This document shows, piece after piece, positions 1-8,671 of a stretch of DNA of 64,000 bases. Position 1 is the stretch's first letter; each line of letters begins with the position of its first letter. The position numbers and the translations under genes were made by a program. Origin of the DNA: Planomonospora sp. ID67723. Lineage in GTDB: Bacteria > Actinomycetota > Actinomycetes > Streptosporangiales > Streptosporangiaceae. The DNA is taken from assembly GCF_015711605.1 (NCBI RefSeq), contig NZ_JABTEZ010000001.1:1764001-1828000 (forward strand), read 5' to 3'. The notes below the pieces were generated by a model. That model did not search any database. It saw nothing but the letters and a program-made list of their open reading frames with translations, and had not been told where the DNA came from.

Positions 1-2272
1 CGTGTCCGTAGGAGTGGCCGAGCTCGCCGAAGAGCGCGAGCGCCCTGTCGAGCGGATCGGACGACTCACTCCGGTACGGTTCCAGCCCTCCCAGGCCGTA
101 CAGCATGACCGCCTCGCCCAGCCGGTTCCCCGTACGGCGGACCGTGTCGAGGGCCGACCGGTGGGCGGCGCGCCATTCGTCGTGGTAGTTACGGGTCTCC
201 TGGAGGACGATCCCGGCATGGGCCAGCTCCCACGCGAGTTCGCCGAGCCCGGTTCCGGCGGCCTGGGCCACGCCCGCCATCAGGGTGCGCCGCTCGCTCT
301 CCAGCCAGTTCAGGGGGACGGCGAGCAGGTCGTCGACCGGCGTGTCCGGCGGCGACCACGCTTGCGTCGTGCCGCGGACGATGGCGAAGTCGCCGCCCCG
401 CTCCCTGCGGTTCGCCTCGTGGGCGAGGGTCAGCAGGCACCGGAGCACCCGGGTCACCGTGTCCCTCCGGCGCTCCTCCGGCTCCTCCTCCAGCACCCGC
501 TCCCTGGCGTAGAGCCGGACCAGGTCGTGCATGCGGTGCCGGAGCTGACCGGCCGGGTCGCGGCCCACGGTGTGGACGAGCTGCGCGTCGAGGAGATCCT
601 CCAGGTGGTCCTGGGCTTCGGCGAGGCCGGTGCCCAGGAGCGCCGCGGCGACCCAGTCGGCGAAGTCCGGCGCGTCGAGCAGCCCCAGCAGCCGGAACAG
701 CTCCGCCGCCGGCCGGGGCAGTCCCTGGTAGCTGAGCGAGAAGTTGGCCCGCAGCCCGACCTCGCCGTGGCTGAACTCGGCGAGTCTGCGCTGCTCGTCG
801 TCGAGCCGGGCGGCCAGGGTCGCCGGAGTCCAGTGCGGGCGGGCGAGGAGCCGGGCGCCCGCGATCCGCAGGGCGAGCGGCAACCCGTCGCAGAGCTCGG
901 CGATCCTGGCCGTCGCCGCGGGGTCGTCGCTCATCCGCTCCGCGCCCACGATGGTGTCCAGGAGCGTCGCGGATTCCTCCTCGGTCAGGGTGGGAAGCCG
1001 GAGCGGACGGGCGCCCTGCCGTACCACCAGGTCGGTGAGCTGGTCCCGGGTGGTGACGACGACGGCGCAGCCGGGTGCGCCCGGCAGCAGCGGGCGGACC
1101 TGCGCGGACGTGCGCGCGTTGTCCAGGAGGAACAGCACCCGCCGGTTGGCCAGGAGGCTGCGCAGCAGCGCTTCCCGGTCGTTCAGGGTCGCGGGCACCC
1201 GTTCTCCGGGGACGCCGAGCGCGCGCAGGAACCGGTCGAGGGCGGCCTCCGGAGCGAGCGGGCTGGCCTGCTCGGTGTAGCCGTGCAGGTCGATGAAGAG
1301 CTGCCCGTCGGGAAAATGCTCGGCCACCCGGTGAGCCCAGCGTATGGCCAGGCCCGTCTTGCCCACCCCGCCCATGCTGGTCACCACGATGCAGGTCGGC
1401 ACCCCGGCGGCCCGGCACTCGGCGAAGATCCGGTCCATCGTGGCCAGCTCCCGCTCGCGGGCGACGAACCCGGCGATGTTGGACGGGAGCTGGGCGACGG
1501 CCACGGGAGGGCCCGGACGGGGCGGAGGGGGAGCGGGCGCGGCCGGCTCCCCCTGGAGTATCGCGTCATGGGCCGACCGGAGCTCGGGCCCGGGATCGAC
1601 GCCCAGCTCCTCGGCGAGGATCGCGCGGCCCTCGCGGTAGACCTCCAGGGCCTCGGCCTGGCGGCCCGCGCTGTACAGGGCCCGCATGAGCGCGGCGCGG
1701 AGCGTCTCGCGGAACGGGTGGCAGCCGACCAGCACGGTGAGCTCGGTGATCACTTCCGAGCCGAGGCCCAGGGCCAGCTTCAGGTCGATGTACTCCTCGG
1801 TGAGAGTGAGGCGCCACTCTTCCAGCTTCGTGGCTTCGGCGGCCATCGTCTCGCTGGCGAGCCCGCTCAGCGTCTCCCCCCGCCACAGGTCCAGCGCCGC
1901 GCGCAGGTACTCGGCCGCGGTCTTGGCGTCGTCGTTCTCCCTGGCCCGGTGCCCCGCCCTGACGAGGTCTTCGGCGAGTCTCAGGTCGACCGTCACGGTG
2001 TCGGACCGCAGCTGGTACCCCGGCGGGACGGCCGCGATGAGCTCCTCGTCGGAGCCCTGCAGGGCGCGGCGCAGCTGCGTCACGCAGATCGCTATCTGGT
2101 TGCGCGCGGAGGCCGGGGGGCTCTCTCCCCACACGGCGTCGATGATCACGTCCAGGGGGACCACGCGGCCCGCGTTCAGGGCGAGCAGAGCCATGACGAT
2201 GCGCTGGCGTCGCCCCGGTATCGTCACGAGCACGCGGTCCACATCGACCTCGACCGGTCCCAGAATCCGCAC
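1..2272 (-). CDS. AfsR/SARP-family transcriptional regulator with NB-ARC ATPase domain (partial)
   Basis: An open frame enters from a GTG at 2272 and runs off the left edge; about 757 residues are visible. The N-terminus (MRILGPVEVDVDR, about residues 1-90) matches the OmpR-type winged helix of SARP regulators. It is followed by a bacterial transcriptional activator domain (about 95-240) and a Pro-rich linker. An NB-ARC ATPase has its P-loop GGVGKT near residue 300 and a Walker B-like RVLFLLDNA near 378. The C-terminal repeats are beyond the window. AfsR-type proteins integrate signals and activate secondary-metabolite or developmental genes by binding direct repeats. The start is uncertain because an in-frame TTG lies 18 bases upstream. 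The promoter region at 2320-2460 is strikingly AT-rich for this genome and holds the palindrome ATACATGTAT at 2330-2339. Confidence 0.85.
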   Translation of the reverse strand, partial: MRILGPVEVDVDRVLVTIPGRRQRIVMALLALNAGRVVPLDVIIDAVWGESPPASARNQIAICVTQLRRALQGSDEELIAAVPPGYQLRSDTVTVDLRLAEDLVRAGHRARENDDAKTAAEYLRAALDLWRGETLSGLASETMAAEATKLEEWRLTLTEEYIDLKLALGLGSEVITELTVLVGCHPFRETLRAALMRALYSAGRQAEALEVYREGRAILAEELGVDPGPELRSAHDAILQGEPAAPAPPPPRPGPPVAVAQLPSNIAGFVARERELATMDRIFAECRAAGVPTCIVVTSMGGVGKTGLAIRWAHRVAEHFPDGQLFIDLHGYTEQASPLAPEAALDRFLRALGVPGERVPATLNDREALLRSLLANRRVLFLLDNARTSAQVRPLLPGAPGCAVVVTTRDQLTDLVVRQGARPLRLPTLTEEESATLLDTIVGAERMSDDPAATARIAELCDGLPLALRIAGARLLARPHWTPATLAARLDDEQRRLAEFSHGEVGLRANFSLSYQGLPRPAAELFRLLGLLDAPDFADWVAAALLGTGLAEAQDHLEDLLDAQLVHTVGRDPAGQLRHRMHDLVRLYARERVLEEEPEERRRDTVTRVLRCLLTLAHEANRRERGGDFAIVRGTTQAWSPPDTPVDDLLAVPLNWLESERRTLMAGVAQAAGTGLGELAWELAHAGIVLQETRNYHDEWRAAHRSALDTVRRTGNRLGEAVMLYGLGGLEPYRSESSDPLDRALALFGELGHSYGH

Positions 2273-2544
2273 GTCACGACAGGCGCCCAAACGGCCTCCC
2301 CGGCTGCGATCAAGTACTGAACGAGGTTTATACATGTATGTCTAGATATTTGGCAATCAGGGGCATATAGCAAGTTTGTTGGCAGTCCGGATGTTTATCC
2401 GCTTTCTCCGGTTGTTGGTAGATATTTCATGTATTTTATGTGCTTTGGTTGTCACGGTGGCCGTGGAGCGCCCCGCGACCCGCCGGCGGTTCGGGTCTCA
2501 CCGGCCTTCAGGGCGGCTCGCACCGCCCGTCGGGTCTAGGCTTG

Positions 2545-3243
2545 GTGACCGTGCTGGTCCTGGCCTTTGACACCGCAACCCCCGCCGTCACCGCAGCGCT
2601 GCATGACGGCGAAAGAGTCCTCGCCGAGTCGACCGCGGTGGACGCGCGCCGCCACGGCGAGCTCCTCGTGCCCACGATCGAGCGCGTCCTGGCGGAGGCC
2701 GGAGCGGCGCTCGCCGACGTCACCGCCATCGTCGCGGGTTCCGGTCCCGGCCCCTACACGGGACTGCGGGTCGGCCTGGTGACCGCCCAGGCCCTCGCCA
2801 CCTCCCTGAGCGTCCCGGTGTACGGCGTGTGCACGCTCGACGCCGTCGCCTACGGAACTGGGCTCTCCGAACCGTTCCTGGTCGCCACCGACGCGCGGCG
2901 CAAGGAGGTCTTCTGGGGCCACTACGCCGACGCGCGCACCCGGCTCTCCGGGCCCGCCGTGGACAAGCCCCAGGACCTTCCCGCCGACCTGCCGCTGGCC
3001 GGCGCGGGGGCGCGGATGTACGCCGAGGTCGTCGGCGCCTCCCGCCTGCTGGACGTGCCGGAGTTCCCGTTCGCGGGCGCGCTGGCCGCGCTGGCCGTCG
3101 AGCAGCTCGCCGGGAGCGGTGCGCAGGAGGTCGCGGAGGTCGTGGCGAGCGGCACCCACCCGGTGCTGAGCCCGCCCCGTCCCATCTACCTGCGCCGCCC
3201 CGACGCCCAGGAGCCCTCGGCCCCGAAGAAGGTCTCGCAGTGA
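2545..3243 (+). CDS. tsaB: tRNA threonylcarbamoyladenosine biosynthesis protein TsaB
   Basis: TsaB is the non-catalytic ASKHA-fold partner of TsaD in forming N6-threonylcarbamoyladenosine at position 37 of ANN-decoding tRNAs. The 232 residues begin MTVLVLAFDTATPAVT. The family motif region around SGPGPYTGLRVG (about residue 70) is present and the length is normal. GTG 2545 is chosen because a weak AGG lies at 2538; GTG 2551 is equally possible. The stop overlaps the GTG start of rimI by four bases (GTGA), and rimI overlaps tsaD, so the three are translationally coupled. tsaE, usually just upstream in actinobacteria, is absent; the neighbour is the AfsR regulator on the other strand. Confidence 0.93.
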   Translation: MTVLVLAFDTATPAVTAALHDGERVLAESTAVDARRHGELLVPTIERVLAEAGAALADVTAIVAGSGPGPYTGLRVGLVTAQALATSLSVPVYGVCTLDAVAYGTGLSEPFLVATDARRKEVFWGHYADARTRLSGPAVDKPQDLPADLPLAGAGARMYAEVVGASRLLDVPEFPFAGALAALAVEQLAGSGAQEVAEVVASGTHPVLSPPRPIYLRRPDAQEPSAPKKVSQ

Positions 3244-3728
3244 ACCGGCCGCCAGGCGCCCGGACGGCCGGCCCGGCGGGCGCGACGCTGCGCCGGATGA
3301 CGCCGGAGGACCTGCCCGCGGTGATGCTGATCGAGCGGGAGACCTTCCCCGCCGACGCGTGGACCGAGGGCATGCTCCGAGGCGAGCTGGACGACCAGCC
3401 CCGGACCCGGCACTACGTCGTCGCCCTGGTCGACGGGGAGATCGTGGGTTACGCCGGTCTCGCCGCGGCGGGCGACCAGGCCGACGTGCAGACCATCGCC
3501 GTCCTGGCCGCGCACCGGCGCTCCGGGATCGGCGCGGTCATGCTGACCGAGCTGCTGGCGGAGGCCGTACGGCGCGGCGCCCGTTCGGTCTTCCTCGAAG
3601 TCCGTGCCGACAACCCGCCGGCCCAGGCGATGTACGAGCGGTTCGGTTTCGAGCCCCTCGGCGTCCGCCGGCGCTACTACGAGGACGGCACCGACGCGAT
3701 CACGATGAAGAAGGACCTCAATGCGTGA
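3240..3728 (+). CDS. rimI: ribosomal protein S18-alanine N-acetyltransferase RimI
   Basis: GNAT acetyltransferase of 162 residues, expected to acetylate protein N-termini (classically S18) with acetyl-CoA. The acetyl-CoA loop reads [15 protein letters not shown] (about residues 97-111), matching the R/Q-x-x-G-x-G/A consensus. The ending [19 protein letters not shown] is typical of RimI. A Gly/Ala/Arg-rich N-terminal tail of about 16 residues precedes the GNAT core. It starts inside the tsaB stop and ends eight bases inside tsaD. The tsaB-rimI-tsaD order is conserved in actinobacteria, which supports the call over a generic GNAT. Confidence 0.92.
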   Translation: MNRPPGARTAGPAGATLRRMTPEDLPAVMLIERETFPADAWTEGMLRGELDDQPRTRHYVVALVDGEIVGYAGLAAAGDQADVQTIAVLAAHRRSGIGAVMLTELLAEAVRRGARSVFLEVRADNPPAQAMYERFGFEPLGVRRRYYEDGTDAITMKKDLNA

Positions 3729-4752
3729 CGAACCTCTGATCCTGGGGATCGAGACCTCCTGCGACGAGACCGGCGTGGGCATCGTCCGGGGCCACACCCT
3801 GCTGGCCAACACGATCGCGTCCAGCGTCGAGGAGCACGCCCGTTTCGGCGGGGTCGTGCCCGAGGTGGCCTCCCGGGCGCACCTGGAGGCGATGACCCCG
3901 ACCGTCGAGAGGGCCCTGGAGCAGGCGGGCCTGCGCTTCGCCGACATCGACGCCGTCGCGGTGACGGCCGGCCCCGGTCTGGCCGGGGCGCTGCTGGTCG
4001 GGGTGGCCGCGGCCAAGGCCTACGCGCTCGGCCTGGGCGTGCCGCTCTACGGGGTCAACCACCTGGCCGCCCACGTCGCCGTGGACCAGCTCGAACACGG
4101 GGCCCTGCCCAAGCCGTGCATCGCCCTGCTGGTCTCGGGCGGGCACTCGTCGCTGCTGCTGGTCCCGGACGTCGCGAGGGAGGTCGTCTCGCTCGGCTCC
4201 ACGGTGGACGACGCGGCGGGCGAGGCCTTCGACAAGGTGGCCCGGGTCCTCGGCCTGCCCTTCCCCGGCGGGCCGTACATCGACAGGGCCGCGCGCGACG
4301 GGTCCGGCACCGCCGTCGCCTTCCCGCGCGGCAAGCTGGACGACGGGACCCTCGACTTCTCCTTCTCCGGGCTGAAGACGGCCGTGGCGCGGTGGGTGGA
4401 GGCCCGGCAGAAGGCCGGGGAGACGATCCACGTGCCCGACGTGGCCGCCTCGTTCCAGGAGGCCGTGGTCGACGTGCTGACCCGCAAGGCCCTGGCGGCG
4501 TGCCGGCAGTACGGCGTGCAGGACCTGCTGATCGGTGGCGGGGTGGCGGCCAACTCCCGGCTGCGGGCCCTGGCCCAGGAGCGTTGCGACGCGGCCGGTG
4601 TACGGCTGCGCGTGCCCCGCCCCGGGCTCTGCACCGACAACGGCGCGATGGTCGCCGCCCTCGGCTCCGACCTCGTCGCGGCCGGGGTGACCCCGTCCCT
4701 GCTGGACATCCCGGCCGACTCCTCCATGCCCATCACCACCGTTCACGTCTGA
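3721..4752 (+). CDS. tsaD: tRNA N6-adenosine threonylcarbamoyltransferase TsaD
   Basis: Catalytic subunit that transfers the threonylcarbamoyl group to A37 of tRNA. The 343 residues begin [17 protein letters not shown], the ASKHA phosphate-binding start. The metal-binding motif is reduced to NHLAAH (residues about 107-112; the family usually has HxxGH), so both iron-ligand histidines remain. [22 protein letters not shown] and the late [11 protein letters not shown] are all present. It starts with ATG within the 3' end of rimI. A GTCCCGGG hairpin follows the stop. Confidence 0.96.
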   Translation: MRDEPLILGIETSCDETGVGIVRGHTLLANTIASSVEEHARFGGVVPEVASRAHLEAMTPTVERALEQAGLRFADIDAVAVTAGPGLAGALLVGVAAAKAYALGLGVPLYGVNHLAAHVAVDQLEHGALPKPCIALLVSGGHSSLLLVPDVAREVVSLGSTVDDAAGEAFDKVARVLGLPFPGGPYIDRAARDGSGTAVAFPRGKLDDGTLDFSFSGLKTAVARWVEARQKAGETIHVPDVAASFQEAVVDVLTRKALAACRQYGVQDLLIGGGVAANSRLRALAQERCDAAGVRLRVPRPGLCTDNGAMVAALGSDLVAAGVTPSLLDIPADSSMPITTVHV

Positions 4753-4760
4753 GCGCCCCC

Positions 4761-4782
4761 GTCCCGGGCCGTGTCCCGGGAC
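4761..4782. terminator. hairpin between convergent tsaD and Old Yellow Enzyme genes
   Basis: GTCCCGGG (4761-4768) pairs with CCCGGGAC (4775-4782) across a 6-base loop. It sits in the 35-base gap between two convergent stops, so it probably serves both strands. There is no T-run, as is common for actinobacterial terminators. Confidence 0.55.
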
Positions 4783-4787
4783 CCGTC

Positions 4788-5858
4788 TCAGGCCGGGTTC
4801 CCGGCAGGGTGCAGGGCGAGCGGCGGGTAGTCGGTGTAGCCGCGGTGGTCGCCGCCGAAGGCCGTGCTGAGGTCCGGCTCGTTGAGCGGCGCGCCGAGCC
4901 GGAGGCGGAGCGGCAGGTCGGGGTTGGCGAGGAAGTACTGGCCCAGCGAGACCAGGTCGGCGCCCCGGCTCAACCAGCGCTCGACCGCCTCGGCGGGGTG
5001 GGCCGCCGACGGGTCGTTGACGATGAGCGTGTTCGGCCACAGCTCGAGGATCCGCGCGTTGAGCTCGTCCGAGGGGCCCGTCAGCAGGTGAAGGTAGGCC
5101 AGGTCGAGCTCGGCGAGGGCGGAGACCAGTGCCGGGTAGACCTCGTGCGCGTCGTCCTCGACCAGGTCCTGGGCCCCGGTGGCGGGGGAGATCCGGATGC
5201 CGACCCGCGAGGAGCCGATCGCCTCCGTGACCGCCCGGGCGGTCTCCACGGCGAACCGGATCCGGCCCTCGGCGGACCCTCCGAAGCGGTCGTCGCGCAG
5301 GTTGGCGTTCTGCGAGAGGAACTGGTGGATGAGGTAGCCGTTCGCGCCGTGCAGCTCGACGCCGTCGAACCCGGCCTCGACGGCCCGCCTCGCGGCGTCG
5401 GCGAAGTCCTGGACGGTCGCCTCGACCTCGCCGGTGGACAGCTCCACGGGGACCGGGACGTCCTGCGGGCCGGTCGGGGTGAAGATCTGCGCCGCGGGCC
5501 GTACGGCCGAGGGGGCCAAGGGAACGTGGCCGGTGTTGTCGGGGTGGCCGATCCGGCCCGCGTGCATGAGCTGGGCGAAGATCCGTCCGCCCGCCGTGTG
5601 CACGGCGTCGGTCACCTCGCGCCAGCCCGCGACCTGCTCGTCGGTGTGCAGGCCCGGAGTGTTCATGTATCCCTTGCCGGCGTGGCTCGGCTGGATCCCC
5701 TCGGTGACGATCAGCCCGGCCGAGGCGCGCTGGGCGTAGTAGAGGGCGGTCAGCGAGGAGGGGATCCCGTCCACATAGGCGCGTGAACGCGTCATGGGCG
5801 CCATGACGAGGCGGTTGGGAAGTCGCAGGCCGTTGAGATCGAACGGGGTGAACGGCAT
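4788..5858 (-). CDS. Old Yellow Enzyme family alkene reductase (NADH:flavin oxidoreductase)
   Basis: FMN-dependent TIM-barrel ene-reductase of 356 residues, expected to reduce activated C=C bonds or nitro compounds with NAD(P)H. It opens MPFTPFDLNGLRLPNRLVMAPMTR, the classic OYE start. It contains FAQLMHAGRIGH, then FDGVELHGANGYLIHQFLS with the HxxN/HGANGYL flavin and substrate residues, then RDDRFGGS and GQYFLANPDLP. ATG 5858 is preferred over ATG 5867 because AAAGGA lies 8 bases upstream of the former and abuts the latter. It is transcribed away from a MarR gene over a 109-base region with three dyads, a common arrangement for electrophile-responsive detoxification. The physiological substrate is not evident. 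Confidence 0.92.
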   Translation of the reverse strand: MPFTPFDLNGLRLPNRLVMAPMTRSRAYVDGIPSSLTALYYAQRASAGLIVTEGIQPSHAGKGYMNTPGLHTDEQVAGWREVTDAVHTAGGRIFAQLMHAGRIGHPDNTGHVPLAPSAVRPAAQIFTPTGPQDVPVPVELSTGEVEATVQDFADAARRAVEAGFDGVELHGANGYLIHQFLSQNANLRDDRFGGSAEGRIRFAVETARAVTEAIGSSRVGIRISPATGAQDLVEDDAHEVYPALVSALAELDLAYLHLLTGPSDELNARILELWPNTLIVNDPSAAHPAEAVERWLSRGADLVSLGQYFLANPDLPLRLRLGAPLNEPDLSTAFGGDHRGYTDYPPLALHPAGNPA

Positions 5859-5873
5859 TGGTCTCATCCTTTC

Positions 5874-5925
5874 TTGGGCGACCAACTTGGCCGACCAAGA
5901 ATTAGTTGTACTACCTGGCCGGCCA
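5874..5925. promoter_or_regulatory. cluster of three dyads in the OYE/MarR divergent promoter
   Basis: Three symmetric elements lie between the divergent starts: TTGG-GCGA-CCAA (5874-5885), CTTGG-CCGA-CCAAG (5886-5899) and TGGCCGGCCA (5916-5925). The first two share the half site TTGG with a 4-base spacer and are immediately adjacent. They are the best candidates for the binding sites of the neighbouring MarR protein; this is inference from position and symmetry. Confidence 0.6.
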
Positions 5926-5967
5926 ACATGCAACAGGTAGGCTGAAGCCGGGAAAGGGAGGCCTGGC

Positions 5968-6462
5968 ATGGCGGAGTCGGTGGTGCGCAAGGAGGCGGCG
6001 GCCTGGACGGGTGAGTGCGGGGAGGAGGGCGACGGCCTGAGTTGCCTGATGGCCCAGACCGCGCGGGGGCACCGGGTGCTGCTGGCCGGTCTGCTCGCGG
6101 AGATCGACCTCTATCCGGGCCAGGACCGCGCGCTGTCCGCGCTGTGGGAGAACGGGCCGCAGTCGCAGAACGCACTGGCCAGGATCCTCGGCATCGACGT
6201 GTCCACGATGACCAAGATGCTGCAGCGCCTGGAGCGCAGCGGGTTCGTCAGCCGGAGCCCGTCGCCGTCCAACGGGCGCATCAGCATCGTGAGCACGACC
6301 CCGGAAGGCGACGCGCTCCGCCCCGAGATCGAACGCGTCGCGGCCGAGGTCCACCGGCGGCTGACGCACGGCCTGACCCCGGAGCAGGTGGAGACGCTCT
6401 CCTCGCTGCTGAGCGTGGTCCGGGCCAACATCTGCCGGGAAGCCGGAGCCTGCGCCCTCTGA
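5968..6462 (+). CDS. MarR-family transcriptional regulator
   Basis: Winged-helix regulator of 164 residues. The DNA-binding region reads SQNALARILGIDVSTMTKMLQRLERSG (about residues 67-93), followed by a wing with SPSPSNGRISIVSTTPEG. ATG 5968 has GGGAGG five bases upstream. The N-terminal extension contains Cys17 and Cys27 and the C-terminus has Cys156 and Cys162. These could make it thiol- or electrophile-responsive like some MarR members, but that is not shown. It diverges from the Old Yellow Enzyme gene and probably represses it and itself. Confidence 0.88.
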   Translation: MAESVVRKEAAAWTGECGEEGDGLSCLMAQTARGHRVLLAGLLAEIDLYPGQDRALSALWENGPQSQNALARILGIDVSTMTKMLQRLERSGFVSRSPSPSNGRISIVSTTPEGDALRPEIERVAAEVHRRLTHGLTPEQVETLSSLLSVVRANICREAGACAL

Positions 6463-6650
6463 GTCTCCGGGGCTCGTCGCAGCGGGCCTGTGCCGCTCGG
6501 GCCTGCCGGGCGCGAGGGGTTGCGTCTTCCGGCGCCACGCGCGCCACCCCGGACGGGCACAGAAAAAATCTCGGCGGCGGCTGTAACAAATCCCCGCCGT
6601 CTTCACTCTTATCTGACGAACCCACCCCGAGCAGAACGGAACAGCACGCC

Positions 6651-6905
6651 ATGAGCGACTTCGACGTCACCGCCACCGACTACGTCGACTACGACGGCGA
6701 CGGCGGCACCGACGCCCAGCTCATCGACACCGACGGCGACTACGTGGCCGACGAGGAGCGCTACGACACCGACGGCGACGGCGTCACCGACGTGGTCTAC
6801 CTCGACCACGACGGCGACGGCTACGTCGACGAGATCCGCGTCGACCTCAACGGCGACGGCGTCTCCGACTACACCGAGTACACCGGCCCCTTCCCCACCG
6901 CCTGA
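6651..6905 (+). CDS. small acidic DxDGDG-repeat protein, putative calcium binder
   Basis: An 84-residue protein that is about one quarter aspartate. It contains about six tandem repeats of the type D-x-D-G-D-G-x-x-D (YDGDGGTD, DTDGDYVAD, DTDGDGVTD, DHDGDGYVD, DLNGDGVSD). The spacing resembles thrombospondin type 3, dockerin or EF-hand calcium loops. There is no signal peptide or transmembrane segment, so it should be cytoplasmic or leave by an unseen route. ATG 6651 follows a weak purine stretch. The frame remains open far upstream, but that part is a GC-driven shadow. The function is unknown; Ca2+ binding is an inference from the motif. Confidence 0.75.
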   Translation: MSDFDVTATDYVDYDGDGGTDAQLIDTDGDYVADEERYDTDGDGVTDVVYLDHDGDGYVDEIRVDLNGDGVSDYTEYTGPFPTA

Positions 6906-7061
6906 CCCCGCCTGCCGCGTCCGCCACCGGGCCGGGGTCCCGCGGGACGACGGCCGTTCCGGCCCGGGCGGCGGCACCGGAGGCACCGTCGCCGACGGGT
7001 GAGAGCGCCGGATGGACCCCGCCGGGGCCCCGGTCCCGCCGGGGCGCCCCGCAGGCCGTAC

Positions 7062-8492
7062 TCAGTCCTTGGTGCGGGTGGGACGCAGGAGGGCCTCGGC
7101 CAGGGCGAGCATGGTCTCCTCCAGGGCCGCGAGACGGCGGGTCAGGTCGGTGCGGGCGGGCTCGACGATCTCGCCGAGGGCTTCGGCCAGCTGCTCGCGG
7201 TCGGGCTGGGCGCGGAGCATGTCGGCCAGCGGGGCGAGGGCGGCCTCGGCCTGGGCGAGGCGGTCGTCCAGGGTGTCGAAGCGCCTGCTCTGGTCACCGC
7301 CCTGGGCGGAGATGAGCTCGCTGATCTGCTTGTGGACGTCGCCGATGTTGAGGGTGGCGGGGAGCTGGCTGATCCGCTGGTTGACGGCCTCGACGTGGTC
7401 GTCGACGGCTTCGAGCTGCTCGCCGGTCTTCTCCGCGCGGCAGTCCAGGGCGGACAGGCGGGAGTCGACGATGTCGATGCGGCTCGTGATGCGGCCCTCG
7501 ATGTCGTCGAGGCGCTCGTCCACGGTGTCGAAACGGCCGTCCAGACGGGTGTCCACCGAGCCGAGCCGGGAGTCGACCGAGCCGAGCTGCGTGTCCACGG
7601 AACCGAGGCGGGTGTCCACGGCGCCGATCTGCGTGTCCACCGCGCCGAGCTGGGCGTTCACGGAGCCGAGCTGCGTGTCCACGGCGCTGAGGCGGGTGTC
7701 CACCGAACCGAGGCGGGCGCCCACGCCGTCCAGGTGGCTCTCGACGCCGCTCATCCGGGTGTCGATGTCGGCCAGGCAACCGTCCGCGGTCTCGATGTGG
7801 CCGTCCACCGAGGCCAGACGGGTGTCGAGCCCGATCAGGTGGCCGTCGACGCGGTCGATGCGGCTCTCGATGCCGTCGACCCGGTCGTCCATCCGGGCCA
7901 CCACGTGATCGACCTTGTCGTTCACCCGCTCGACCGCGGAGAGAAGACGGTCGGCGGCGGTCTCGACGACCTCCTGCACGCTCGCGGCCATGGCGAGCAG
8001 GCCGTTCTCCACGGATTCGGCGCGCTCGGACAGGTCGGCCACCGACTTGTCCAGGCGGGTGAACCGGTTGGCCGCGGCCTCCATGCTCGCCTGGAGCTGG
8101 CCGAGGCGCTTGTCGGAGTCGCTCAGCCGGCCTCCGACGTCGGCTCCCGTGGAGCCGACGCGCTCGCCGACGGTGTCGACGTGGTCGCGGACGATCTCGA
8201 CGTGCTGGGCGAGACTCTCGGCCCAGGACGGGGGACGGACGGCGATGTCGTCCAGGCGGCCGTGGACGGACTCCATCGCGCCGTTCAGTGCTCCGAGCTC
8301 GCGCTCCCTGACCTCGCGCAGCAACCACTCCATGCCTTCGAGTCGCTGCCGGATCTCGTCCAGGACGGCGCCCTGCGTGCGCTGCTCGTAGATGTGGTCC
8401 CGGGAGGCGCGGGCGAGGATCTCGCGCATCCGATCCGGGATCATGGTCTGTTCGCTCGCCTGAAGCAGGGCGGTGTGGTTGGAGTGATCCAC
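7062..8492 (-). CDS. long coiled-coil protein with tandem LGSVDTR-type heptads
   Basis: About 476 residues, almost entirely predicted alpha-helical coiled coil, with no enzymatic motif, signal peptide or membrane segment. The central part carries an exceptionally regular array of heptads (LGSVDTR, LSAVDTQ, LGSVNAQ, LGAVDTQ, IGAVDTR and variants, about residues 260-320), flanked by looser heptads. GTG 8492 is preferred over ATG 8507 because AAGGAG lies 6 bases before it, inside the longer version. The array looks like expansion of a 21-base unit. A structural or cytoskeletal-like scaffold role is plausible but unproven. It converges with the acidic-repeat gene. Confidence 0.72.
   Translation of the reverse strand: MDHSNHTALLQASEQTMIPDRMREILARASRDHIYEQRTQGAVLDEIRQRLEGMEWLLREVRERELGALNGAMESVHGRLDDIAVRPPSWAESLAQHVEIVRDHVDTVGERVGSTGADVGGRLSDSDKRLGQLQASMEAAANRFTRLDKSVADLSERAESVENGLLAMAASVQEVVETAADRLLSAVERVNDKVDHVVARMDDRVDGIESRIDRVDGHLIGLDTRLASVDGHIETADGCLADIDTRMSGVESHLDGVGARLGSVDTRLSAVDTQLGSVNAQLGAVDTQIGAVDTRLGSVDTQLGSVDSRLGSVDTRLDGRFDTVDERLDDIEGRITSRIDIVDSRLSALDCRAEKTGEQLEAVDDHVEAVNQRISQLPATLNIGDVHKQISELISAQGGDQSRRFDTLDDRLAQAEAALAPLADMLRAQPDREQLAEALGEIVEPARTDLTRRLAALEETMLALAEALLRPTRTKD
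7547..7712 (-). repeat. 21-bp in-frame tandem repeat encoding heptads
   Basis: Within the coiled-coil gene, about eight degenerate 21-base units each encode one heptad of the form (L/I)G(S/A)V(D/N)(T/S/A)(R/Q). Recurrent DNA such as gtgtccac(c/g)g and ccgag(c/g) shows recent duplication rather than only protein-level selection. Confidence 0.7.
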
Positions 8493-8570
8493 CGAAAGCT
8501 CCTTCATACGCCGACGGTCAGCCGCGCGGTGGGGTTGGTCCGGTCTGCTGGAGAACGCGGTCGAACCGCA

Positions 8571-8589
8571 GGCGGGAAGAATTCCCGCC
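8571..8589. promoter_or_regulatory. GGCGGGAA-GAA-TTCCCGCC inverted repeat upstream of the coiled-coil gene
   Basis: A perfect 8-bp dyad around a 3-base centre lies 79 bases upstream of the coiled-coil start, in the intergenic space before the methyltransferase stop at 8672. It could be a regulator site or the terminator of the upstream minus-strand gene. Confidence 0.4.
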
Positions 8590-8671
8590 CGGCAACCCTA
8601 GCTTCTGGATCATGGTGGTCCGGGGATGAATTTAAAAGATCGTGATTGTGCGGATTGGCGTTCTTTACCGT

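Noticed and set aside
2-2320. 772-residue + strand open frame opposite the AfsR-type gene
   Set aside because: The minus strand encodes an unmistakable SARP-NB-ARC protein in the same DNA; the + frame is Arg/Gly/Pro-rich with no family resemblance.
2376-2570. 64-residue hydrophobic + frame before tsaB
   Set aside because: It starts with a rare codon without ribosome-binding site in AT-rich promoter DNA and overlaps the tsaB start out of frame.
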